This document shows positions 47,701 through 55,000 of a stretch of 64,000 nucleotides of DNA, one piece after another. How positions within the stretch are numbered: position 1 is the first letter of the stretch; each line of letters begins with the position of its first letter. A model generated the notes under the pieces. That model searched no databases. It was given only the letters and a program-made list of their open reading frames with translations, and had not been told where the DNA came from. The stretch is from Gordonia sp. ABSL11-1 (lineage in GTDB: Bacteria > Actinomycetota > Actinomycetes > Mycobacteriales > Mycobacteriaceae). The position numbers and the translations under genes are program-made. The stretch is taken from assembly GCF_030315685.1 (NCBI RefSeq), contig NZ_JASXSI010000008.1:1-64000 (forward strand). Direction: 5' to 3'.

Positions 47701-49041
47701 TCCGCCGGTGGCGTCTCCTGGTTCGTCGGGACGGTCGTCGCCGAGCATGCCGTCGCCGAGGGCCTGTAGTCGGGCGTGCGGACGGGCGGCGAGCGCATGG
47801 AGGAATGCGGCGAGGTCGTCGGCGAGAGCCGCCACCTCGGAGCCGACCGACTCGACGCCCCGCAGCACGACCTCGGCGGGACGGTCCTTGCGGCGCAACT
47901 GGATCTGGATCTCGACGTCGGATACCGGACCCGACGCGAGAGCGTGCGCGGTGAGGACATGCCCACCGATCATCTGCCGCGAGGTGTTCGACATGACGTT
48001 CACGCCTAGCCCGAACATCCGGTATGGAGCAGTGCCGGAGGCGGTTTCGGATCTACCGGCGGAGGCCAGTGCGCGACCGAGATCCTCGCCGCGGAACCGG
48101 CTGTGGGCGATGAGCGAGAACAGAGCGGAGTCGACTCGCCGTGTGATGTCGGCGAGGTTGTCCCGCCCGTACGCCCGGACCCGCAGCGGCAGCACGCTCG
48201 TGACCATGGACGGGGCGGTGCGCATCGCCCGGTCGAGCCGCCCGGTGACGGGCAGTGCGAGAGTGAGATCATCGCGTCCCGTGCGTATCTGAGCGAAAGC
48301 GGTGATCGCGGCGATCATCAGCACCGTGGGACGCACACCGATCTCGGACGCCAGCGCACGCAACGGCACGAGGTCGGACACCGGCACCTCGAAACGCGCA
48401 TGGATGTGACCCTTGCCCGGCGGTGGTTCCGCCGCGAGCAGCCGGACCGGCTCGGGTCGATCGCCCATCCGCTCGGTCCAGTACGTCTCGTCGGCGCGGA
48501 ATCGCTCGCTCGACCGGTAGTCGGCCTCCGCGGTGGCGATGGTCGTCACGTCCCATGCCCGTTCGGCGGGCCTGCCGTCATAGTGCTCCTGCACGGCCTG
48601 CAGGAAGTGGATCAGCCCGACGCCGTCGCAGACGAGGTGATGGACCTTGAGATAGATGACGACGTCGTCGTCGGAGACGCGCAGAATGGCGAACTGGGAC
48701 AGAGGCCCTGCATGGATGTCCATGGGCTTGGCCATGTCCTCGGCCATCCAGGTGTGGGCATCGCCATCTCGCAGGTCGAGGAACGACAGCGACCACCGGT
48801 CGGCGGGCAGGAGCCGCTGACGCAACTCGCCGCCGTCATCGGCGAAGACCGCCCGCATCGCCTCGGCCGACTCGAGGGCGGCCTCCAGCGATGTCTGCAG
48901 ACGGGCGTGGTCGAGGTCCGCGGAGACCTCCGCGTAGAGACCGGTGTTGTAGAGGGTGGGATCCGGGGCCACCTGCATTGCCAGATAGATATCGCGCTGC
49001 CCCGCGAGGGTGGGCAGGGTGTGCAGGGAGGTCGAGGTCAC
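35725..49041 (-). CDS. Nonribosomal peptide synthetase C: C-X-C*-A-T-C-A-T-C-A-T-E
   Basis: A 4438-aa synthetase. Domains by residue: C1 about 5-440 (HH at 134-135, HHLVCDG), similar to the starter C domain of NRPS A; a degenerate condensation/epimerisation-like domain about 447-815 without any HHxxxDG (AADAAVIDP in its place); C2 about 820-1265 with NRRFLLWDG (959-967) instead of HHxxxDG; A1 about 1275-1760; carrier Ser 1823; C3 (HH 2020); A2; carrier Ser 2900; C4 (HH 3075); A3; carrier Ser 3924; E (HH 4119, HHLVVDGVSWR). Pocket residues read by eye: A1 DMENLGLINK, as for hydroxyornithine in coelichelin; A2 DGWVIGAVVK, unassigned; A3 DAQEGGLVDK, acidic positions suggesting a basic residue. 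There is no thioesterase. The start is GTG 49041, overlapping the stop of NRPS B; the frame is open further upstream. Confidence 0.93.
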   Translation of the reverse strand: MTSTSLHTLPTLAGQRDIYLAMQVAPDPTLYNTGLYAEVSADLDHARLQTSLEAALESAEAMRAVFADDGGELRQRLLPADRWSLSFLDLRDGDAHTWMAEDMAKPMDIHAGPLSQFAILRVSDDDVVIYLKVHHLVCDGVGLIHFLQAVQEHYDGRPAERAWDVTTIATAEADYRSSERFRADETYWTERMGDRPEPVRLLAAEPPPGKGHIHARFEVPVSDLVPLRALASEIGVRPTVLMIAAITAFAQIRTGRDDLTLALPVTGRLDRAMRTAPSMVTSVLPLRVRAYGRDNLADITRRVDSALFSLIAHSRFRGEDLGRALASAGRSETASGTAPYRMFGLGVNVMSNTSRQMIGGHVLTAHALASGPVSDVEIQIQLRRKDRPAEVVLRGVESVGSEVAALADDLAAFLHALAARPHARLQALGDGMLGDDRPDEPGDATGGPSALTPALHRLRLAGVDPTVLAPRLLYARAVPGTPLDQVQSVVDAIVDRHAALRTTLERPVPVLWMLSTLPSGQCPLPVSTGHAGGPGSGATFDPSTGELTIAADAAVIDPRSAQVISSDLQTALDDLAVGRHIEIDPVRRTLAQVTAELSAAAADPSSLPRWLEILAPGATLPVPLHDPRAGRIVRRVELTTPADHRPGPATPTVLARVVMRALAGVFGTRMPDDLLVDLVRDLRPVGAERTAGPLQALSPARLNTDDPVPDAIPGPAFDVLRHLSPQIGTALTAAISGGDIVEPTVLIGDLGLPTDHALSVAVTRSDTGWAVDVDIDPARVDDAEPVAEAITTAVALEADTRLVPLDERAMASLRDRFGDVDEVWPLTPLQEGLYYQARVDSDADIYTAQFWLDFGHRIDADALRAAAAELMRTDPELRAAFVDHDGRPLQLIMTTVEPELAVVDLTDTESTAPDGVALDERIAGVLAADRTVPFALEHAPLWRMTLIRLPGGHDRLVVNRRFLLWDGWSGGVFVSRLLAHLHGTPVPAREASLRDYLAWIDGTDDAASIAAWRDHLAGYDEPALVAPRAVGLTPRAPRRIEVDLGEDLSARLRDDARTAGVTLNTIVSTALTLTLSRVLGRTDIAFGSTVAGRPTEVPGIDTVIGLFLNTVPVRTVLRPDETVGDLLRRAQDDRVTLMSHDHIGLARLQQETGRPVLFDVLYVLQNFRTEEEERTQSQLHGLIGEGSLDHTHYPLALVVTPGASIRFRLEYRDDLITDDAAGAVVRRFRYLLDGIGRNLTRPVASLDSGLPTDRPLVGPVHPLPRTTVSELLAHRAALIPDADALVSDDRRRTYAELESDVDRLAHALHDHGVGAESVVALAIPRSIETVVALFAILRAGGAYLPLELDHPDDRLHAILDDASPSLILTHSAVAGRFAGLGLAVLTADRPPAPIEPEWIAPQVDPDSPAYVIYTSGSTGRPKGVVTPYRGLTNMQLNHREKVFEPAIAVARRAGIHGRLRIAHTVSFAFDMSWEELLWLVEGHEVHVCDEDLRRDSAALVAYCLDHRIDVVNVTPTYAAQLFADGLLDGVDHVPPLVLLGGEAVSEPVWTRLREHPHTFGYNLYGPTEYTINTLGIGTDESPTSSVGTPIWNTTAHLLDPWLRPVPAGIAGELYISGAGSARGYLGRPDLTAERFVADPFAVGGRLYRTGDLMKVRDDGNLDFLGRTDDQVKVRGHRVELGEIDAALTAFPEIASSAVVATADPAAPDVKRLVAYVIPTESDAMPDFADIRRRLATRLPDYMVPTLFAAVDAFPMTVNGKLDLRALPQPERTGTRRAPETDLERHLCAIFADVLGIADEHDDDGAPVCAVGVDDDFFELGGHSMAAMKLAAALRTELGAEVAIRDLFEARTPAELALRARMTGSATDIDVGPRPDRIPLSPAQERLWVLHAVDPTDVSYHYGHVIRLRAAVDSTALRAAVRDLLLRHESLRTVIDESVDGEPAQRVLPVEEIPEVVEFGEVDIADHGDEQGVVAMVTERARQTLTRPFALRTAPPIRIRLDEITGGDHDFATGVLTIALHHIATDEWSDRPLLTDLTIAYAARIAGMSPDFTPLRVQYADYAIWQQRRVAERGTAQLDFWQQTLADLPDELLLPRDRPRPAGSPGSAATETITLDAKSRARLHEIARSRRASMFMLVQAAVATMLHRAGAGDDIPLGTPVSGRTDPALDDLVGFFVGTQVLRTDVGGRPRFDELLDRVRTVDLAAFDHADVPFQQIVERLAPPRVRGRNPLFQVTVGYLPLDAVPGEFLGAPATFEPISAVQAKFDLAFTFVDITSTGELTVGLEYATDMFDPATARMLLDHLRHVLAAVAVDPHVRIDTIDLMNEMQLDALRELESGPEQLAGVPGITVVDFLRAAATAHTDQLALRDTAGRSLTYGALGRAATRIAITLHDLGVGPEDVVAVIMDRSIGQLVALQAVLYSGAAYLPVDSDLPADRIALMIDDSTPAAIICDASTVATALPLPADLPKITLSDDVVADLSSSTDPTVDEPTVPIPGTPAPDNPAYVIYTSGSTGRPKGVVVSHRNLVNLLRWRLESMPGGTPGPRDAVLVKTPVGFDGAVWELLLPFVCGATGVVAEPGAQLDPRRQAEIIAAHEVTTAVFVPSLLEQFVPHLGSVPGLRQIIAGGEALTADLADRVLTKAPDLRLINAYGPTETTVVVTDHTAQPDTTTRTVPIGRPIAGTELLVLDTSLRRVPDGTVGELHVRGTSLARGYLARSGLTASTFVADPTGEIPGARVYRTGDLVRRRDGLLEYIGRSDTQVKLRGNRVELGEIETAIRSLPGVSGAAVAVDGDRLIGWVVGDQAVTVTSEEFVEAITSRLAATLPAHMVPAPIVVVDALPLNHTGKLDRRALPLPARGSATGTSPRTTLEADLAEIFGAALGAPVNDVDANFFSLGGHSLLAIKVTNLVRATLGYDLGVRVLFDHPTVAGLAGHLESADHTVDPAGVVELLRRPEDSPVLSFGQEQMLTLHAMSGPSATYNVPMLWRPGGPTGTAPIDRDVLRAAIADVVGRHTVLRTRYPDGMPELVDRPRVVVTDAAGGEELFAGAAHAFDLATEIPIRVTATDAVAVVTIHHIATDEWSAAPLRADLDVAYAARLSGVDPQWDELPLQYSDFAAWQRETVAGDRRERQLQYWREELAGVPDELALPYDRSRPPRPTGRGDGVFVLLEPDLAGRLRDLADGVGTSMFMLMHSAVAVLLSRLGGGSDIPVGTPVTIRNDPRLDRLVGFFLNTLVLRTDVSGDPTPRELLARVRATDLAAFDHRDIPFEQVVEAVSASRSSALNPLFQTMVVYVDGRLPDPDIAGGDGSGRPTTAKFDLSFDFTEDTTSGETRIGGVIEYSTDLFDRPTVEAMAQRLVAVLEFMAAQPDASLRGLDVRTPDERRDVVRPPAPPGTFDELFDAVVARDTDAPALRGPDGTRTFGELDVRVRGLAARLVDAGVGPEDVVVVRLPRSVVALETILAVLYSGAAYLPIEPDTPAERANSMLAAARPRLVLESPEDPLLAPVDGPVPPIRRIRTLRPDHPAYLIFTSGSTGVPKGVVVPHRGLTNLFASHRRMLHEPTRARTGRDRLRVGHAWSLAFDASWQPQLWLLDGHEISIVDADTQRDAQALAARLSSEAWDFLELTPSHLRLLGGAERSMAAIGFGGESVPDAQWQELRALTDSDAYNLYGPTEATVDALVARASDAEHPVIGSPVDGARAYVLDSALLPVPHGVDGELYLSGAGLARGYLGRGDLTSERFVADPFSADGSRMYRTGDTVRRRRDGNLEYRGRGDDQVKIRGFRVELGEVEAALVSVPGVDTALAVARSGRLVGYVVGHAVAVSDGSGSDAPPDASVVRAAVRDVLPDYMVPSSVVVLDSFPTLANGKIDRRALPEPEFKTTVRTPESPVQQQICHAIADVLGLPREQVGLDEDFGELGGDSIVAMQLVARLRAEGFVVSPRDIMTGQTAGELTQMLDDPADAPAVRAVPEISSGAVPATPIIRWLEELVRHCGSGVAAAGDTRGGRPVDLIRGFHQSALLTVPADLDLEVLRSTLARLVARHHMLRARLVVDDGPWRLEVPESVTGALLIRETDDDIAAVARRARARLDPEAGVMASAVWVDRGPDVPGRLLLAVHHLVVDGVSWRTLVPELVAIYTQLHDGTEQVSLPAAPTAFASWARALVSLDRSAELPMWENLLGGSVPSADALFMRTLDPSIDLQGTARRHRVEIDVEIAESLLGPVPSVLGAAVDDVLLGAFGVAIGVPTLVDLEGHGREEHLVPGADLNGTVGWFTAVHPVRVGGGGSPREQVRALTAQRAGLPDGGIGYGILRYLDRQDLPGAAIEFNYLGRYRSFGFGDWGMAPESAEIGPDDAMPAGHGLVVDVTTLDGPDGTRMQANWTYQPGLIAREAVVALADRWVAVLRDLTAGGADGSEQSAGAEHVGGTDSGQLGGNTL

Positions 49042-52000
49042 GCGTGCGCTCCGGAATCGATCGGGGCCGACAGGGATTCGAGCGCGGCGCGCCACGCCCC
49101 GGCGAGGGCGCGGACGGAGTCGGAGCTCAGTTGATCGGGCAGGTGGGCGAAGGTGGCTGCCAGGACGGGTCCGTCGGTCTCGTCGCGACACACGATGTCG
49201 ATCTCCAGGGGATATCCGCACCCGAGGCCGTCATCCGGGGTGGCGGCGAGCGACGTCGACTCGGCCGACGGCTGCCAGTCCATGCCGCCGCCGACCGGGA
49301 AACGGCCGAGATAGTTGATCAACACTGACGCGCGTGACAGTCCCGCCAGCGCGGCCGACAGCTGCGGGTTGAGGTATCGCAGCATCCCGAAACCGGCTCC
49401 GGCCGAGGGTATCTCGCGCCACAGTCGTTCGGCGTCGCTGACTGCTGCCGACAGATCGTGGCAGACCGGTAGGCGCAGGGGGGCGACGGTGGTGAACCAG
49501 CCCACCGTGTGCGACAGATCGAGATCACCCAGCCCCGCGCCCTCGGTGTCACGGCCATGGCGTTCGGTGTCGATGAGGAGGTCGGCGGTCTCGAACACCT
49601 GCGTCGCTGCCATCCGCAGTGCGCCGATGAAGACCGAGGTGATTCCGACCCCCAATCGTGCGGGAGTGTCGGACATCAGAACCGATGTGGTCTCCGCATC
49701 GAGTGTGACGACCTGGTGGCGCTGGTCGCCGACCTGCCCCCCCGACGGCGGTGCGCCGGGTATCAGATCGGCACCCGGGGCGAGGACGGTGGCCCAGTGT
49801 GTGGCCTCGTTCAGCAGTGCGGGATCGTCGGCGCGGGCGGCGACGACGGCAGCGAAGTCGTGCAGGGTCGTGGTCTCCGGCAGCGGTGTGGGTGCGAGCC
49901 CGGCTGCGGCATCGGCGTGGAACGACGCGAGGTCGTCGAGGAGAATCCGGCGGGACACCCCGTCGACGGCCAGGTGGTGGATGACGAGGACGAGGCGACC
50001 CCGATCACCTACGCACGGCTCGAGGAATGTGGCCGCCAGCATGGTGCCGGCAGTCGGATCGAGACGTCCGGCGGCACGGCCGGATTCGATCCGTACCGCG
50101 GTGGTGACGTCGGTGTGTGTGCCGTGCGGCACCACCTCGAGCACCTCGGCGGCGCTGACCGTGCCGGGTGGCCCCGCCTCGAGACTCCAGACGACACCGG
50201 CGACGACCGTCAGCGTCATTCGCAGCGCCTCGTGGGTGTCGATGATCGACTGCAGTGCCGCCTCCAAGGATGCGCGGTCGGCATCGACGGGGGTGTCGAC
50301 GACCAGCGACTGGTTGAATCGTGCGATCGGACCACCGAGCTCTCGCAGTCGATGCACGACGGGGAGCAGGGGCACCGCGACCGCGGCGAGCCGGGTCGCA
50401 TCGGATCCGGGCCCAGCCGCATCGCGGTCGGCCTCCGGGTCGTCGTCGATCCATCGGGTCACGGCGGCGAGACCCTCGATCGTGCGGTGGGTGAACACAT
50501 CTCGGGGCGTGAGCTGCAGCCCACGCCTGCGGGCACGATTGACCATCGTCGTCGAGACGATGCTGTCGCCGCCGAGCGCGAAGAAGTCGTCGTCGACGGA
50601 CACCGCGGGGAGGCCGTCCTGGTCGCGCTCGATGCCGAGGCTGTCGGCGAAGACGTCGGCGAGCGCGCGTTCGAGGTCGCTGGTGGGACGCCGACCGCCG
50701 ACGCTGCTCAGGTCCGGATCCGGCAGGGCGGACGTGTCGGTCTTCCCGTTCACGGTGAGGGGGATGGCGTCGAGGACGACGACCGCCGCCGGCACCATGT
50801 GCTCGGGCAGTCGACTGCTCGAGCCGGCGCGGACGGCCGCGGGGTCGAGACTGTCACCGACGACGTACGCGAGAATCCGGTCGTTGCCGTCCGGTCCCGG
50901 CCGGGTGATCACCGCGACGTCGTCGACGGCGTCGAGTGCGGCCAGGGCGGAACGGATCTCGCCGAGTTCGATCCGGAATCCACGGACCTTGACCTGGGTG
51001 TCGGATCGGCCCTGGTAGAGCAGTCGCCCGTCCGTGGTCCGACGGACCAGGTCGCCGGTGCGATACAGCACGCCACCGTGGGAACCGGGATCCGCGACGA
51101 ATCGCGCCGCGGTGAGCGACGGACGATTCAGGTACCCGGGCGCGACCTGAGGACCGGCGAGGTACAGCTCACCGCTCGCGCCGTCGGGGACCGGGCGCAG
51201 GTACTCGTCGAGCACTGCGCCGGAGAAGCCGGGCAGCAGTGCACCGATGTCGCTGCCGGGTGCCGTGCGCGCGGTCTTCTCGTCGACGGTGAGATGGCTG
51301 GCGTGCACGGTGGTCTCGGTGATGCCGTACATGTTCACCGGCGTCACGTGGGGGTGTCGGGCCATGAAGTCGGGCAGCCGACGCAGATCGAGGGCCTCGC
51401 CACCGAAGATCACGTACCGCAACGCGGACAGGTCGACGTCCCCGCCCGCGCGAACAGCGGCGTCGAGCGCGAAGAACGCCGACGGAGTCTGGCTGAGCAC
51501 CGACACCCGTTCGGCGGCGAGCAGTGCGCCGAACTCATCCGGTGCCCGGGTCACCGATCGATCCGGGATCACGATGCACGCACCCGTCGACAGCGGACCC
51601 CACAGCTCCCACACCGAGAAGTCGAAAGCGTACGAATGGAACATCGTCCACACATCGTCGGCGGTGACGTCGAACAGGCCGTCGGTGGCGTCGAGCAGTG
51701 CGACGACGTTTCCGTGGGTGACGGTGACGCCCTTGGGTCGACCGGTCGAGCCTGACGTGAAGATGACGTACGCGAGGTGATCCGGGCCGATCTCCGGCAG
51801 CGTCGCCGACTCGGATCTGTCGGTGGCTGTTGCCGCGAGGTACTGCCCGTCCACGATCAGTCGCGGGTGCGCGTCCTCGATGATTCCGGTGACCCGCTCG
51901 GCGGGATGATCGGGATCGATCGGCACGTAGGCGGCGCCGGTCCGCAGTATCGCGAGGAGGGCGATCACGAGATCGGCCGAACGCGGCACGCGCAGCGCGA

Positions 52001-55000
52001 CGAGGTCGCCCGGCCCGACGCCGTCCGCGATCAGCCGGTGGGCGAGTGCCGCGCTGCGACGGTCGATCTCGGCATAGGTGAGGCGTTCGCCGCCCGCGAC
52101 CACCGCCGTCCGCTCGCCCGACCGTCCGAACGTCGTGCTCATGATGTCGACGAGAGTGCGCGCCGTGCGACCGATCCGGAGGTCTGCGCCGACGAACGCA
52201 CGGGACGACGCGACTCCGGGGAGACTCTGTGGCGTGGTCAGTCGCAGGTCGGCCATACGTGTGCCAGGGGCGGCGGCGAGCAGGTCGAGCACCGCGGTGA
52301 CACGGCCGGCGAGCTCGTCGGCTGTGCGGCGATCGAAGAGTTCGGTCGCGTACTCGAGGCGTAGCCGGATCCCGGCGCCGTCGGCGAGCTCGGCGAATTC
52401 GAAGGTCAGGTCGAACTTCGACGTGGTCGTCCGTGGGAAGAGCGGAACGGCCGTGAGGCCGTCGAAATCGGGTGCGACGATGGGGTCGCGATACTGGACC
52501 ATCGTCTGGAACAACGGGTGACGTGCCAGCGACCGGTTCGGGGCGAGCGCTGTGACCACCTCGTCGAAAGGGACGTCCTGATGGTCGTAGGCGGCGAGAT
52601 CGGCGGTCCGCACGCGTGCCAGGACCCCGGCCAGATCCGGGTTGCCGGACAGATCTGTCCGCAGGGTCAGGGTGTTCACGAACATGCCGATCATCCGGTC
52701 CGCGGAGGCCGCAGACCGCCCGGCGACAGGAGTCCCGACGACGATGTCATGCCCGGCGCCGGACGCCGAGATGGCCACGGCGACAGCGGCATGCGTGACC
52801 ATGAACATGGTCGCGCCCCCATCACGCGCGCGAGCGCGCAGCCTTGTCAGGCGCTCGGCGTCGATGACGCGCACGATCTCGTCGCCGCCGTGTCCGCGGT
52901 CAGCGCCGCGTGGTCGATCGACCGGAAGGTCGAGTTCCTCAGGCGCCCCGGACAGTTCGCGACGCCAGAACTCCAGTTGGGTGTATGCGCGCGATCCGGG
53001 TTCGTCACGGCTGCCGAGGCGCTGCAACTGCCAGACGGTGTGATCGGCGAACTGGATCGGCGGGGGCGCCACCTCCAGACCGTTGTAACCCGCTGCGAGT
53101 TCGTCGAAGAGCCGGCCCGCCGACCACTCGTCGGCGGCGATGTGATGCACCGTGATCAGCAGGATCGACGTCGACGGTCGTGACATTGTTGACGTCGCCG
53201 ACTCCGTCGACCCGACGGCGCCCAGCAGGTCGGCACGGATGGGCAGGTCGGCGGTCAGGTCGAAGGGTCGCGCGATGAGGGCGTCGATCGCCGCCGTCGT
53301 GTCGGCGTCGCCGACGACCCCGCCGACCGCGATCTCACCGAGTCCGAGATCGTCGGCGGCCGACGGCGGATCGATGATCTGGGCGCCGTCGACGATTCTG
53401 GTCCGCAGGGCCTCGTGGCGGCGCACGATCCCGCGCAGTGCCGTGACGAGGCGGTTCCGATCGGGTTCGCCGGTCAGTCGGACGGCGAACGGGATGGTGT
53501 AGGCGGCGTCGTCGACACCGCTCTGGAACCACAACCGACGCTGCGCCGGTGACAGGGGCAACGGACTCGGTCGCACGTCGAGCGCGGCCGGTTCGTCCGG
53601 TGCCGTCGTCGAACCGTCCGAAGCGGATGGTGCCGCCTCCAACTCACCGGCGACGAGATCGACGATCTGCGACAGCACCGGATGGTCGAACACCTGCGCG
53701 ACGGTGAGGACGGCGTCGGTGGTGACCCGGAGGCGGGTCAGCACCCGGGTCGCCGACAGCGAGTGTCCACCGAGGTCGAAGAAGTCGTCGTCGAGCCCGG
53801 GCTCCGGGATGCCGAGGACATCGGCGACGATGCCGACGACCGCGCGTTCGAGGTCGTTGGTGGGCCGGCGTCGTCCGGTTCGGCGAACGGTGTCGGGTGT
53901 GGGGAGTGCGCGCCGGTCGATCTTTCCACCGGGCGTCAGCGGCAGGCTGTCGAGCCGTGTCCACGTCGACGGGATCATGAACGCGGGCAGGCGTGCGCGG
54001 AGTCGCGCCGCGACGTCGGCGGTGTCGGCGCTACCGGTGAGGTAGGCGTCAAGACGGACAGCGACCTCGCCCTGCCCGTCGTCGGACCGGCCGGCGACGA
54101 CGACGGCGGCATCGACCCCGCCGATGGCGGCCAGCGCGGCCTCCACCTCGCCGAGCTCCACGCGGTTGCCGCGGATCTTCACTTGACCGTCGTTGCGGCC
54201 GAGGAGGTGCAGCGTCCCGTCGCCGGCGAGGACCGCGCGGTCACCGGAGCGATACATGCGAGCGCCGGAACCATCGGTGGCCGCGACGAATCGTGCTGCC
54301 GTCTCATCCGGACGGCGGTGGTAGCCGCGGGCGAGCTGCACGCCGGCGACATAGAGTTCGCCGGGCACACCCGACGGGACCGGACGCAGTCGGCGGTCGA
54401 GCACCCACAGGCGGGCTCCGGGCACGGCGGTACCGATGTGCACCGGGCCGGTGACGATGCCGGTCGCGACGTCACCGGCGACCTCGGAGGAGCCGTAGGA
54501 GTTGACGACCTCGGCCGCCGACGTGTGCAGACGCTCGACGACAGTGGACGTCATGGGTTCTCCGGAGACGATCCAGCGGTGTGGCCGCAGCGGCAGGGCG
54601 GTGGGCTCCGCTGCGTCGACCATGGCGTGGGCGAGGGACGGGACTGCCGTGATCTGGTCGGCCCCGGTGGCGACGGCGAGCTCGCTCAGTCGTCCGGCGT
54701 CCCGTGAGGTCGTGTCGTCGGCCAGGACGACGGTCGCACCGGCCGCGAGCGCCCCGAACAGTTCGGTCGTGCCGTCGATGAATGCGAATGAGCTCTTGGC
54801 GAGGACCGTCGTGGCGTCCCAGTGCCGTGCGGCCCAGCCGATCCGGTTGGCGAGGGCGCCGGCGGTGCCGACGACGCCCTTGGGAAGGCCGGTCGAGCCG
54901 GAGGTGTAGACGAGGTAGGCGGCGGCGTCGGGACGGATGGCACCGACGGGCATCGTCGACGGGTCGTCGGTCGTCTCCGCGACGATGTCGGCGAGCACGG

